From AP-15 sp963790875 (GTDB lineage Bacteria > Pseudomonadota > Alphaproteobacteria > ATCC43930 > CGMCC-115725), in assembly GCA_963790875.1 (NCBI GenBank), contig CAWBQT010000024.1, positions 1 to 64,000 on the forward strand: a stretch of 64,000 nucleotides of DNA, read 5' to 3'. The notes beneath the pieces were generated by a model. That model worked only from the letters and a program-made list of their open reading frames with translations, was not told the origin of the DNA and searched no databases. Shown here piece by piece: positions 8,693 to 17,451 of this stretch. The first letter of the stretch is position 1; every line of letters begins with the position of its first letter. Both the position numbers and the translations under genes were made by a program.

Positions 8693-9499
8693 ATGACGCC
8701 GGCGGAACAGGCGCTGGCCAGTCTGGATGCGGCGCGGCGAGGCCCCCGCCGGCTGCGCGGGTGGCTGATCGGGCTCGTCATCGTCATGTTTTACGGGGTC
8801 GCGTGGCATCTGGCCGGGGTCGACCCGGCGCGGCTTTTGACCGGGTTGCCACGCCTGGCGCATTGGCTTGGGCAGGCGTGGCCGCCAAAGGTCGAGGAAG
8901 TCCCGCTCTTCGTGCAGCGCACCGCGGAAACGGTCGCGATGGCAGCGATCGGGACGACATTCGCGACGCTCTTGGCGATTCCTTTGGCGATCCTGGCGAG
9001 CCGCAATATCACGCCGCTGCCGTCACTCTATTACCCGGTGCGCTGGTTCCTCAACGGGTTGCGCGGCATCGATTCGTTCGTGTTCGCGCTGCTCTTCGTC
9101 GCCGCGGTCGGGCTTGGCCCGTTCGCCGGCGTTCTTGGGATTTGTCTGCATAGTTGGGGGAGTGCGGCGAAACTCTTCGCCGATCACATCGAAAACACGA
9201 ATCTCGGACCGTTCGAGGCGGTTCGCGCCACCGGCGCCGGCCGCTTCCAGTCGATTCTTTATGCGCTCGTGCCGGATGTATTGCCGGTACTGTTGTCGAC
9301 GACGCTCTACCTTTGGGAATTCAACATCCGCGCCTCGACCGTGCTCGGGGTCGTCGGCGCCGGCGGCATCGGGCTGGAATTGAAGAACAGTGTGGATCTC
9401 TTGGACTTTTCTCGTCTCTTGACGATAATCGCGGTAATTCTCGTCGTGGTGACGGCGCTGGATCAGCTGTCGAACTGGTTGCGCCGCCAACTCGTCTGA
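8693..9499 (+). CDS. phnE: Phosphonate-type ABC transporter permease PhnE
   Basis: Inner-membrane permease of the import system, 268 residues. It has a cytoplasmic N-terminus, a first membrane helix (GWLIGLVIVMFYGVAWHLAG), several further helices, and the EAA-type loop that contacts the ATPase (EAVRATGAGRFQSILYALV). The PhnE-typical GIDSFVFALLFVAAVGLGPFAG and STVLGVVGAGGIG segments are visible. It lies between phnD and phnC, with only two bases between its stop and the phnC start. Confidence 0.9.
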   Translation: MTPAEQALASLDAARRGPRRLRGWLIGLVIVMFYGVAWHLAGVDPARLLTGLPRLAHWLGQAWPPKVEEVPLFVQRTAETVAMAAIGTTFATLLAIPLAILASRNITPLPSLYYPVRWFLNGLRGIDSFVFALLFVAAVGLGPFAGVLGICLHSWGSAAKLFADHIENTNLGPFEAVRATGAGRFQSILYALVPDVLPVLLSTTLYLWEFNIRASTVLGVVGAGGIGLELKNSVDLLDFSRLLTIIAVILVVVTALDQLSNWLRRQLV

Positions 9500-9501
9500 G
9501 A

Positions 9502-10476
9502 ATGACGCCGGCAATTCATATCGTCGGCGCGGCGGGACCGCCGCCGAACCGGCCCCGCCTCGTTGTCGAGGATATGACCAAGGCCTACAACGGCCGCCCG
9601 GCGATCGAGGCGGTGAGCTTCACGGTCGGAGAACATGAGTTCGTCGCGGTTCTCGGCCCGAGCGGTGTCGGCAAGACGACCCTCTTTCGCTGCGTCGCGG
9701 GCCTCCTGGCGGCGGACCGGGGCATCGCCCGGATCGGCGGCGACCCGATCACGGCACTCCGCGGCAAGGCGCGTCGGCGGGTCGCGGTCGTGCAGCAGCA
9801 GTTCAACCTGGTGAGCCGGCTCTCCGCGCTCGACAACGTGCTCGCGGGCCGGCTCGGTCATGTCCCGGCCTGGCGCGGGTGGCTGCGGCGTTTTGGCCGG
9901 GAGGATCGCCTGCTGGCGCTCGAATGCCTCGACCGGGTCGGGATGCTGGCCCATGCGACGCAGCGCGCGGACCGCCTGTCGGGCGGCCAGCAACAGCGGG
10001 TCGCCATCGCCCGTGCGCTCGCTCAGCAGGCGGAACTGATTGTCGCCGACGAGCCGGTGGCGAGCCTCGACCCGAATGCCGGCTCCGGCGTGCTCGAACT
10101 CCTGCGCAGGATTGCGCGGTCCGACGGCATCGGCGTCGTGTGCAGCCTTCACCAGGTACCCTATGCGCAGGCGTTCGCCGATCGGATCGTCGGCCTGTCG
10201 CATGGCCGGGTGTTGTTCGACCTCGAGAACCGACCGCGTCGACGGCGCCGCGTTCGAGCAGCTTTACGGGGGCGGTATCGAACCGGCGTCAGCCCCATTC
10301 ACAACCGAGTTCCCCCGCCCCCTCGAGAGGGGCGGATCAGGGTGGGGGTGCGGGCGAAAACTAATGGTTGGCGATCGACATCTGGAACGCCGGCAGTCAC
10401 CCCCTCCCAACCCCATCCAGGAGGAGGGCCTGAAAGAGCCATAACGGGTCAAGCGCGGTCGACCCGCGCCGCGTAG
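9502..10476 (+). CDS. phnC: Phosphonate-type ABC transporter ATP-binding protein PhnC, frameshifted tail
   Basis: ATPase subunit powering PhnDE. It has Walker A GPSGVGKTT (residues 52-60), signature LSGGQQQR (159-166) and Walker B LIVADEPVASLDP (Asp183). The expected C-terminus (DGAAFEQLYGGGIEP) is present, but in a different frame. Removing one A in the GAGAACCGAC run near 10225-10231 restores DLETDRVDGAAFEQLYGG. As written, the frame instead reads through arginine-rich sequence and an intergenic purine/pyrimidine-rich repeat (about 10310-10440) to 10476. The core ATPase is intact, so it may still work. The indel could be real or a sequencing error. Confidence 0.82.
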   Translation: MTPAIHIVGAAGPPPNRPRLVVEDMTKAYNGRPAIEAVSFTVGEHEFVAVLGPSGVGKTTLFRCVAGLLAADRGIARIGGDPITALRGKARRRVAVVQQQFNLVSRLSALDNVLAGRLGHVPAWRGWLRRFGREDRLLALECLDRVGMLAHATQRADRLSGGQQQRVAIARALAQQAELIVADEPVASLDPNAGSGVLELLRRIARSDGIGVVCSLHQVPYAQAFADRIVGLSHGRVLFDLENRPRRRRRVRAALRGRYRTGVSPIHNRVPPPPREGRIRVGVRAKTNGWRSTSGTPAVTPSQPHPGGGPERAITGQARSTRAA

Positions 10477-10916
10477 CACCCGGGGGCGGCATAGTGAATG
10501 TGCAGGTAGGACGTCAGCGGGTTGGCCAGAAGCTTCCCGATCGCAGTCTCGAGGGCGCGGCCTTCAAGCATCTCCCAGCCGACCATCATCGCGTCGGCGT
10601 CGAAGGCGCGGACCGCGAGCGTGCGGATGCGGAGTTGCTCCGGCACCTCGTCGACGGCGTCATAGGTTGCCTCGCCCGGTCGCACATAGACCGCGTAACG
10701 CATCCGGTACGGCGAGGCGACCGGATGATGTTCGTAATTGACCAGCAGCAACTCGTCGCCCGGTCGCGCGTCGGTAAGACTGATGCGACAGGGATATCCG
10801 GGTACCCGCCGATCGGCGAAGCGGCGGACGCCACCCCGCGCCGCCAGGGCTTCGTCAGAAAGCCGGAACAGATCGGCGAAGTCTTCGGCCGGCAGGCCGG
10901 TGATGCGGAAACTCAT
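10449..10916 (-). CDS. DUF1203 family protein
   Basis: A cytoplasmic protein of 155 residues starting MSFRITGLPAEDFADLF. The ATG at 10916 has a strong GGAGGAGCGATC ribosome-binding site, which decides the start over the longer open frame. The pattern GYPCRISLTDARPGDELLLVNYEHHP, then SPYRMRYAVYV, then a C-terminal HIHYAAPGCYAARVDR matches my recollection of the DUF1203 family. Its function is unknown. It converges with phnC, overlapping the tail of that frameshifted ORF by 28 bases. Confidence 0.8.
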   Translation of the reverse strand: MSFRITGLPAEDFADLFRLSDEALAARGGVRRFADRRVPGYPCRISLTDARPGDELLLVNYEHHPVASPYRMRYAVYVRPGEATYDAVDEVPEQLRIRTLAVRAFDADAMMVGWEMLEGRALETAIGKLLANPLTSYLHIHYAAPGCYAARVDRA

Positions 10917-11158
10917 GATCGCTCCTCCAGTATCGAACAAAGCGAATTTGGCGCCGTCGCGCGCTCTTCCCGCCGTTTGCTTTCGTATTCGTCGTCGGCG
11001 CCAGTCGAAGCGGCGGGTGGGGGCCGCTAGCATGGTCCGGGACGCTCGGAGATCGGATCTTGACAGCTCGGTTACGGCACTTATGCTCGGAACAAGCATA
11101 AGTGATCCGGCGGCGGCGCCGCGGACCCACGATGCGTTGGAGCGATGCGAGGCCCGCG

Positions 11159-11998
11159 ATGGCGATGCGCCTGTTGATCGAGCCCATCGTCCGGGCGGCT
11201 CTCATCGAAGATCTGGGCCGTGCCGGCGACATCACGACCGATGCGATCGTGCCCGACGACGCGCCGATCGAGGCGGTCGTCGTGGCGCGGCAGCCCGGCG
11301 TTCTGGCCGGGCTCGACGCGACACTGCTCGCTTTTGAGCTCGTCGATCCGGGATTGCGGATCGAACCTCTGTGCCGGGACGGCGCGCGCCTCGGGCGCGG
11401 CGAAACCGTAGCCCGGATCAGCGGACGGGCGCGGCCGGTGCTCGCCGCCGAGCGCACCGCGCTCAATTTCCTCTGCCGTCTTTCAGGGGTTGCCACCGCG
11501 ACGCGCGCGCTCGTCGACGCGATCGCCGGGTGGCAAGCCCGGATCGTCTGCACGCGCAAGACCACTCCCCTTTTGCGCATTATGGAGAAGGAGGCGGTCC
11601 GGCTCGGCGGCGGCGCCAATCACCGCTTCGGCCTCGACGACGCGATGCTGATCAAGGACAACCACGTGGCACTCGCCGGCGGGGTCAGGCCGGCGCTCGA
11701 GCGCGCCCGGCGGCACGCCGGGCATCTCGTCAAGATCGAGCTCGAGGTCGACACGCTCGACCAACTCGCCGAGGCGCTCGCGGTCGGCGTCGACGCGGTA
11801 TTGCTCGACAACATGGGCCCGGAGACGCTGCGCCGGGCGGTGGCGATGGTCGACGGCCGCGCGGTCACCGAAGCCTCAGGCCGGATCAGCCCGGAGACCG
11901 CCGCGGCGGTCGCTGCGACCGGCGTCGATCTGATCTCGTCGGGCTGGATCACGCACAGCGCGCCGATCCTCGATCTCGGGCTCGACATCGCCGGCTGA
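11159..11998 (+). CDS. nadC: Nicotinate-nucleotide pyrophosphorylase (carboxylating), NadC
   Basis: Quinolinate phosphoribosyltransferase, which makes nicotinate mononucleotide in de novo NAD synthesis. From MAMRLLIEP it has 279 residues, near the family norm of 280-300; an upstream ATG in the same frame would add a basic, non-family extension. The active-site region is clear: ERTALNFLCRLSGVAT, CTRKTTPLLRIMEKEAV, GGGANHRFGLDDAMLIKDNH and VEVDTLDQ-type VELEVDTL. It ends with ISSGWITHSAPILDLGLDI. nadA and nadB are not in this window. The TauE/SafE permease follows after 22 bases. Confidence 0.93.
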   Translation: MAMRLLIEPIVRAALIEDLGRAGDITTDAIVPDDAPIEAVVVARQPGVLAGLDATLLAFELVDPGLRIEPLCRDGARLGRGETVARISGRARPVLAAERTALNFLCRLSGVATATRALVDAIAGWQARIVCTRKTTPLLRIMEKEAVRLGGGANHRFGLDDAMLIKDNHVALAGGVRPALERARRHAGHLVKIELEVDTLDQLAEALAVGVDAVLLDNMGPETLRRAVAMVDGRAVTEASGRISPETAAAVAATGVDLISSGWITHSAPILDLGLDIAG

Positions 11999-12020
11999 CG
12001 CGGGGTAGTCGAACCCGAAG

Positions 12021-12854
12021 ATGTTGTTCGGCGTGCCATTCGGCGAACTCGCCGGGCTCGCCGCGGCGATCATCGCGGCCGGCATCGTCACCGGGCTGCT
12101 CGCTGGCCTGTTCGGCGTCGGCGGCGGCGCCGTTATCGTGCCGGTGTTGTACGAGGTGTTCGGCCTCTTCAGCGTCCCCGGCGATGTGCGCATGCAGCTC
12201 TGCGTCGGCACCTCGCTGGCGATCATCGTGCCGACGACGATCCGCTCCTATCGCGCACATCGCGCCCGCGGGCTCGTCGTTCCCGAGGTCATGCGCTGGT
12301 GGCCGGTGCCCGCCGTCGCCGGCGTCGCCATAGGCTCGACGGCGGCCGCCTTTGCCTCCGGCGGCGTGTTCAAGATCGCCTTCGCGCTGATCGCCACGGT
12401 CATCGCAACGAAGCTGTTGTTCGTCGGCGACCGCTGGCAACTCGGCGACCAGCTGCCCGGCCGCGCCGGCATGGCCGGTTTCGGGTTTCTCGTCGGGCTC
12501 GCCTCGTCACTGATGGGGATCAGCGGCGGCTCGCTGGTGACGATGATCCTCACGCTCTACGGCAAGCCGATCCACAATGCCGTCGCGACCTCGGCCGGGC
12601 TCGGCGTGCCGATCACGATGGCTGGGGCGTTCGGCTATGTCCTTGCCGGCTTGCCGCATCAGGCGGCCCTGCCGGCGTTGTCCGTCGGCTTTGTCTCGGT
12701 GATCGGCGTGTCGCTGGTCGCGCCGATTTCGAGCCTTGCGGCGCCGCTCGGCGCGCGGCTCGCCCATGCCCTCACGCGGCGCGCGCTGGAGATCGGCTTC
12801 GGCGCATTCTTGCTGCTCGCCGCGCTGCGCTTCGTCGTGAGCCTGACGGCGTAG
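12021..12854 (+). CDS. TauE/SafE (TSUP) family inner-membrane permease
   Basis: A membrane protein of 277 residues with about eight hydrophobic helices. The duplicated family motif is visible as GLLAGLFGVGGGAVIVPVLY near the N-terminus and GLASSLMGISGGSLVTMILT in the second half. The family exports or imports small organosulfur or sulfite-type anions, but the substrate cannot be read here. It is co-directional with nadC. Confidence 0.88.
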   Translation: MLFGVPFGELAGLAAAIIAAGIVTGLLAGLFGVGGGAVIVPVLYEVFGLFSVPGDVRMQLCVGTSLAIIVPTTIRSYRAHRARGLVVPEVMRWWPVPAVAGVAIGSTAAAFASGGVFKIAFALIATVIATKLLFVGDRWQLGDQLPGRAGMAGFGFLVGLASSLMGISGGSLVTMILTLYGKPIHNAVATSAGLGVPITMAGAFGYVLAGLPHQAALPALSVGFVSVIGVSLVAPISSLAAPLGARLAHALTRRALEIGFGAFLLLAALRFVVSLTA

Positions 12855-13033
12855 CCCGACCGCATCGATCTTCACCCGCATCGATCTTTGCCCGTATCCA
12901 GCTTTGACTGGACTTGGGCGCTTGCGCCGTTAGCGTCGGCGCGCGAGTGGCTCGGCCGCATACTAGCCGAACTTGGCCGATTGGGGCAGGTTGAACGAGG
13001 TAAGTGGTTGACTTCTTTCGACTGGACCCACGA
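12855..13033. other. Intergenic with short tandem repeat, left flank of the IS element
   Basis: It contains a near-perfect double repeat (ccgcatcgatcttcac / ccgcatcgatctttgc, about 12861-12893). TTGACTGGAC also recurs as TTCGACTGGAC (about 12905 and 13017). No gene is evident. The IS direct repeat begins at 13034. Confidence 0.4.
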
Positions 13034-13047
13034 AGGTCTTCACTACA
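13034..13047. repeat. Left 14-bp direct repeat flanking the IS element
   Basis: The sequence aggtcttcactaca occurs here and again, identical and in the same orientation, at 14863-14876, directly outside the imperfect inverted ends of the IS. It fits a target-site duplication; the IS1634 family is known for unusually long ones. Confidence 0.55.
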
Positions 13048-14818
13048 CGGGGGATGTCGGGGCGATCTGAGAGGCGCTGATTTTGGGCTCCGGTTGGGCG
13101 GGAAGGACGAGTTTGAGCTTGTCGAGGAGGAGCGCGAGCTCGGGTTCTGGCTCGGTGTAGCGGGTCAGCACCAGCTCGCGGCCGTCAGTCGTCGGGACAT
13201 GCAGGTCGATCATCTGCACGGCGGCGAACTTTTCGATGGCACTGCGCGGGGTGAGACCGGGCGCGAAGGCGTGGAGGCGCCGACCGAGCGTGACGTGGAG
13301 GCAATATGCGAGGAAGGCGATGAAGATATGCGCCTCGATGCGCGCCTCGTCCTGATGAAAGATCGGCCGGATGGCGAGGTCGCTCTTGAGGTTCTTGAAT
13401 GCCTCCTCGACGCTGACGAGCTGGAGGTACAAGCCCCACAGCCGCGCCGGATCGTCGTCGGTGAGATTGGTGCGCAAGAGATACCGGCCCTCGCGCCGTC
13501 GGGCCCGGCGCAGCTTGGCGCGATCGAGGCGATAGCTGAGGGCGGCGCTGTCCGCAGCCACCTCGATCGCGATCAGACGCCAAGCGGTTCGGGCCTGCTT
13601 GCGCGCGGCGCCGAGCCGCATCAGCAGCTCTTCGCGCGTCAGCTTCATACCAGCGAGCTGCTTGAGCCGTGCCCACAACCATTTCAGCTGGCGGCGGCGC
13701 ATCGCCCGTTCTTTGGCGACCCGGTCGGTGCTTTGCGCGAAGACGTAAAGTTCGCCGTCTTGGGGCAGCAGCTTGACTTGCACACCCGGCCGGGCGTCCT
13801 GCCAGGGCTTGGCAACGAGAGCCTTCTCCAGCCGGGTCAGACGGCCCTTCGGCGTACCGACCAGATACTGCACCGGCGGATCGGCGGCGCGCATCTCGGC
13901 CAGCACCGCTTCGGTCGGTACGCCGCGGTCCATCAGCCAAATCCGCCGTGCCTTGCCGTACTGCCGCTCGATGCGGTCGAGAAAACCGCGCAGCGTCGTC
14001 TTGTCCGCCGTGTTGCCCGGCAATACCTCGTAGGCGAGCGGCAGCCCTTCTGGCGTCACCACCAGCGCGATGATTACCTGCACGCAGTCGCCTCGGTGGT
14101 CGCGCGAATAACCGTGCCGACGTTTGTCGCCTTCCGGAAACGGCGGATCGCTCTCGAAATAGGTGCTCGTCAGATCGTAGAGCAGCACATCGAAGTTGAC
14201 GTTGAACAGGTCGCGCCAACGCCCGACCAGATGGTCGAACAGCGCTTGCTTGTGTTCGAGCAGCCGATCGTGACAGCGGTAGAGCTTGTGGATCTCCGCC
14301 AGTCCGACATCCTCGCCCAGCAGGTCGGCCATGGCGCTGTGCTCGAACCATTGGCGATGCAAGTGCCACTCGCTGCCCGGCGCCAGCAGCCGGTAGGTCG
14401 CCAAGAGCAACAGCACCTGGTGCCAGCGTGTCCCCTTGCGGCTGGGGCCGAGCCTCCCGGCCCAGAACTCATCGAGCGCCAGTTCGCGCCACAGGTTCAC
14501 CGCCAGCCAGCACCCGCCCCATTGCCGCGGCCGGCGCAGCCGCAGCTCGCTGAGCTTCAGCCGGACGATCGAGGCGTCCGGCAGCACCCCCTCGCAGCGG
14601 TCTTCCGGGAACAGCGACAAGGTGCGCGGCGCCGGCGCTCCGGCCTCCAGGACGGCGATCGACTTGCGCCAAGCCAGTTCCTGAGAATCGTTGATCTCGC
14701 CCAGGTACAGCAGCGGCCGCTGTACCACACGGCCGCCGCCGACCCGGCGATTCTCCACGATGCTCCAGTAACGGTGCTCTTTGCCGTCCTTCTTGCGCTT
14801 GGTGTGGCGGAGAAACAT
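13043..14818 (-). CDS. IS1634 family DDE transposase
   Basis: A transposase of 591 residues starting MFLRHTKRKKDGKEHRYWS; I chose this ATG because it begins the conserved N-terminus, while the open frame extends about 18 residues upstream. Typical landmarks are VQRPLLYLGEIND, LLYDLTSTYFE (first acidic residue region), GYSRDHRGDCVQVIIAL, RIWLMDRGVPTEAVL and the late LYLQLVSVEEAFKNLKSDL carrying the catalytic glutamate region. No frameshift or internal stop is visible, so the element may still be active. Confidence 0.92.
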   Translation of the reverse strand: MFLRHTKRKKDGKEHRYWSIVENRRVGGGRVVQRPLLYLGEINDSQELAWRKSIAVLEAGAPAPRTLSLFPEDRCEGVLPDASIVRLKLSELRLRRPRQWGGCWLAVNLWRELALDEFWAGRLGPSRKGTRWHQVLLLLATYRLLAPGSEWHLHRQWFEHSAMADLLGEDVGLAEIHKLYRCHDRLLEHKQALFDHLVGRWRDLFNVNFDVLLYDLTSTYFESDPPFPEGDKRRHGYSRDHRGDCVQVIIALVVTPEGLPLAYEVLPGNTADKTTLRGFLDRIERQYGKARRIWLMDRGVPTEAVLAEMRAADPPVQYLVGTPKGRLTRLEKALVAKPWQDARPGVQVKLLPQDGELYVFAQSTDRVAKERAMRRRQLKWLWARLKQLAGMKLTREELLMRLGAARKQARTAWRLIAIEVAADSAALSYRLDRAKLRRARRREGRYLLRTNLTDDDPARLWGLYLQLVSVEEAFKNLKSDLAIRPIFHQDEARIEAHIFIAFLAYCLHVTLGRRLHAFAPGLTPRSAIEKFAAVQMIDLHVPTTDGRELVLTRYTEPEPELALLLDKLKLVLPAQPEPKISASQIAPTSPV

Positions 14819-14862
14819 GACGCTGCGAATTATACGCGCGGCAGCCACCCCGAAAATGGCCC
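13048..14862. mobile_element. IS1634-like insertion sequence, about 1.8 kb
   Basis: Bounded by imperfect inverted ends (left, inward: cgggggatgtcggggcgatc; right, inward: gggccattttcggggtggct) and flanked by 14-bp direct repeats. It carries a single long transposase gene that fills almost the whole element. The transposase stop codon lies just inside the left direct repeat, so the exact left boundary is uncertain by a few bases. It separates the TauE/SafE gene from the GNAT-Nudix gene without interrupting either. Confidence 0.75.
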
Positions 14863-14876
14863 AGGTCTTCACTACA
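14863..14876. repeat. Right 14-bp direct repeat flanking the IS element
   Basis: An exact copy of the left repeat at 13034-13047 (aggtcttcactaca), just outside the right inverted end. Likely target-site duplication. Confidence 0.55.
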
Positions 14877-15008
14877 GTCGTTTTTCATCATTTTCTGTAG
14901 ATCGGCCCCTTATTTCTCAATTACTTGCCGGATCAAAAATCGAAAACCCCGCCGCCAATCGGCGAAGTCAGGCTAGGGTGACGGTTCGCCTGTTGGAAAT
15001 CGTGTCGA

Positions 15009-15866
15009 ATGGAGCCGGCGGTGGATTTGCCTGCGGGGTTGCGGATCAGCATCGAAGACGAGCCGGCGGTCGCGGACCTCGCGGTGCTCGACCGGGCGCT
15101 CGACCACTACAATCGCGATTTTCTCGGCGATACGAAGCCGTCGCGGCTGGCGGTCTTCGTCCGCGACCTACAGGGGCGGATCCTTGCCGGGCTGGCCGGT
15201 TCGACCTATGCCGACTGGTTCTTCGTCGCCGATCTCTGGGTGCATGCCGAGCTGCGCCGCCGCGGCATCGGCCGGGAATTGCTGGCGCGGGCCGAGCGGC
15301 GTGCCGCCGAACTCGGCTGCCATTCGGTGTGGCTCGACACGTTTTCGTTTCAGGCCCCGGAGTTCTATCGGGAGCTCGGCTACGAGGTCTACGGCGCCCT
15401 CGACTATCCGCCCCGCCACCGGCGACTGTTCCTGGCAAAGCCGCTCGATCCCGATGGGGCGCCGCATCTCGTCAAACTGTTTCCGACCTCGATTAAGGGC
15501 GTGCTGTTCGAAGGCGACCGCGTCGTCCTGCTCGAAAACGAGCGGCGCAGCTGGGAGTTGCCGGGCGGCCGGCTCGACCCCGGCGAGGACCCCGCCGCCT
15601 GCCTGCGCCGCGAATGTGCCGAGGAACTCGGCGCCGAGGTCGTCGTCAATTCGATCCTCGATTGCTGGGTCTATGCGGTCGCCCCGCCGCGCGACGTGCT
15701 GATCGTGACTTACGGCCTGCGCCGCGCCGATCGCCAAGAGCTGCGGGCGAGCCCCGAGCACCGGCGCCTCGGGCTCTTCCGGCTCGACGAACTCGACGGC
15801 CTGCCGATGCCGGAGGGCTACCGCCGCTCGATCCGCGACTGGGCGGCGCGCTGCGGCGTCCGCTGA
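15009..15866 (+). CDS. GNAT acetyltransferase - Nudix hydrolase fusion
   Basis: One frame of 285 residues with two enzyme domains. Residues 10-145 form a GNAT N-acetyltransferase with the acetyl-CoA loop at RRRGIGREL (83-91) and the C-terminal FYRELGYEVYG (119-129). Residues 155-285 form a Nudix hydrolase: the Nudix box runs from Gly187 to Gly208 and keeps the required pattern (GGRLDPGE, then RRECAEELG). Each family normally occurs alone; the fusion suggests linked acetylation and diphosphate hydrolysis, perhaps on related metabolites (inference). The start could also be the GTG 12 bases downstream. Confidence 0.85.
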   Translation: MEPAVDLPAGLRISIEDEPAVADLAVLDRALDHYNRDFLGDTKPSRLAVFVRDLQGRILAGLAGSTYADWFFVADLWVHAELRRRGIGRELLARAERRAAELGCHSVWLDTFSFQAPEFYRELGYEVYGALDYPPRHRRLFLAKPLDPDGAPHLVKLFPTSIKGVLFEGDRVVLLENERRSWELPGGRLDPGEDPAACLRRECAEELGAEVVVNSILDCWVYAVAPPRDVLIVTYGLRRADRQELRASPEHRRLGLFRLDELDGLPMPEGYRRSIRDWAARCGVR

Positions 15867-15881
15867 GCGCCGACGGCCAGC

Positions 15882-17354
15882 TTACCCGGGAGACAGGCTT
15901 TGATAGAGCGCGTGGTATTGGCGCGCCGCCGCCGCCCAGGTGAAATCGCAAGTCATCGCCTGCTGCATCATACGCCGCCATAACGCGCGCTGCCCGTAGA
16001 GGCTCTGCGCCCGCTCGAGCGCCGCCCGCAAGGCCGGCGCGCTGTCGTCGTCGAAGGCAAAGCCGGTGGCCGAGCCGTCGGCCAAGGTCACCGCCGTCGC
16101 ATCGACGACCGTATCGGCGAGGCCGCCCGTCCGCCGGACGAGGGGCAGAGCGCCATAGCGCAGCGCATAGAGCTGGGTGAGCCCGCACGGCTCGTAGCGC
16201 GACGGCATCACGACGCTGTCGGCGCCGCCGACGATCAGATGCGCCAGGCTTTCGTCATAACCGATTTCTGCCGCGACCCGTCCGCGGTATGCCGCGGCGG
16301 CAGCGGCAAAGCCGTGTTCGAGCCACCCGTCGCCGGCGCCGAGCAGCGCCAGCTGGCCGCCGCCCTCGACGAGGCCGGGCAGCACCGCGAGCAAGAGGTC
16401 GAGGCCCTTCTGCGAGGTCAGCCGGCTGACCACGCCGAAGACCGGTGCGTCGCCGTCTTCGGCGAGCTGCAACCGGGCTCGCAAGGCCGATTTCGCCGCC
16501 GCTTTGCCGGCCGCCGCATCGGCGGTGCCGTAGGCCCGCGGCAGCGCCGGGTCGTGCTGCGGATCCCAGACCTGCGGATCGACGCCGTGCAGAATGCCGG
16601 TGAGCGCGTCGCTCCGCCGGCGCAACAGGCCGTCGAGCCCCCAGCCGAAGGCCGGCGTCTGGATCTCGCGCGCATAGGTCGGGCTGACCGTCGTCAGCCG
16701 GTCCGAATAGATGAGGCCCGCCTTGAGAAAAGACAGATCGCCGTAGAATTCGAGCCCGTCAACCGAGAAGAACTCGCCGGGCAAGGCGAGATCGGCATAG
16801 AGCGCCGCCGGGAAGAGGCCGCGATAGGCGAGATTGTGGATAGTGAAGACGCTGCGCACTCCCCGGTCGGCCGCCGGTGCGACAGCAAGCGGTGTGGCGG
16901 CGAGATAGGCCGGGGCGAGCCCGGCATGCCAATCGTGGCCGTGCACGATGTCGGGGCGCCAACCCGGATCGGCGCCGCGCGCCAGCGCCGCCGCGACCCA
17001 GCCGAAGAGCGCAAATCGGCGATGGTTGTCGGGCCAATCGCTGCCACCAGGATCGGCATAGGCGCCGCCTGGGCGGTCGTAGAGCGCCGGGTGGTCGACG
17101 AGATAGGCGAGCCCGGTGCTGCCGGGCAGTTCGGCGAGCACGACGCGCACCCGCTCGGCGGCAAAGGGCGTGTGCAGCCTGACGACATCGGCAATGCCGG
17201 TGAAGGCATCGAGGAACCCGGCAAACCCCGGCAGCAACAGGCGCACCTCGACGCCCTGCGCGGCCAGCGCCGGCGGCAATGCCGCGGCGACATCCCCGAG
17301 CCCGCCCGACTTGACCCACGGGTAGAGTTCGGCGGTGACGTAGAGAACCTGCAT
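15882..17354 (-). CDS. glgA: Glycogen synthase GlgA
   Basis: ADP-glucose-dependent glycogen/starch synthase (GT5). The ATG at 17354 gives 490 residues starting MQVLYVTAELYPWVKSGGLG; KSGGLGDV is the ADP-glucose-binding signature, and upstream codons in the frame are non-conserved. Other landmarks are HGHDWHAGLAPAYL, FTIHNLAYRG, the VSRLTSQKGLDLLL of the second Rossmann fold, and the C-terminal PSRYEPCGLTQLYALRYG with its catalytic Glu. Other glg genes are absent from the window. It converges with the GNAT-Nudix gene (15-base gap). Confidence 0.95.
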   Translation of the reverse strand: MQVLYVTAELYPWVKSGGLGDVAAALPPALAAQGVEVRLLLPGFAGFLDAFTGIADVVRLHTPFAAERVRVVLAELPGSTGLAYLVDHPALYDRPGGAYADPGGSDWPDNHRRFALFGWVAAALARGADPGWRPDIVHGHDWHAGLAPAYLAATPLAVAPAADRGVRSVFTIHNLAYRGLFPAALYADLALPGEFFSVDGLEFYGDLSFLKAGLIYSDRLTTVSPTYAREIQTPAFGWGLDGLLRRRSDALTGILHGVDPQVWDPQHDPALPRAYGTADAAAGKAAAKSALRARLQLAEDGDAPVFGVVSRLTSQKGLDLLLAVLPGLVEGGGQLALLGAGDGWLEHGFAAAAAAYRGRVAAEIGYDESLAHLIVGGADSVVMPSRYEPCGLTQLYALRYGALPLVRRTGGLADTVVDATAVTLADGSATGFAFDDDSAPALRAALERAQSLYGQRALWRRMMQQAMTCDFTWAAAARQYHALYQSLSPG

Positions 17355-17451
17355 CGCCTGCGAGCATAGCACACCGGCTCGAAGGCGGTCGCGCCGCAGC
17401 CGGACCCGCGGAGCGCGCCTCGGTCGGCGCTCGCTGCCCGGCTGCTTGTGG

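Noticed and set aside
10310..10440. Possible coding continuation of phnC through the PLERGGSGWG-type sequence
   Set aside because: This resembles a common intergenic repeat (cccctcgagaggggcgg ... gggtgggggtgcggg) rather than conserved protein sequence.
13004..15496. 830-residue plus-strand ORF across the IS element
   Set aside because: Antisense shadow of the IS1634 transposase, continuing into an out-of-frame reading of the GNAT-Nudix gene; no family match.
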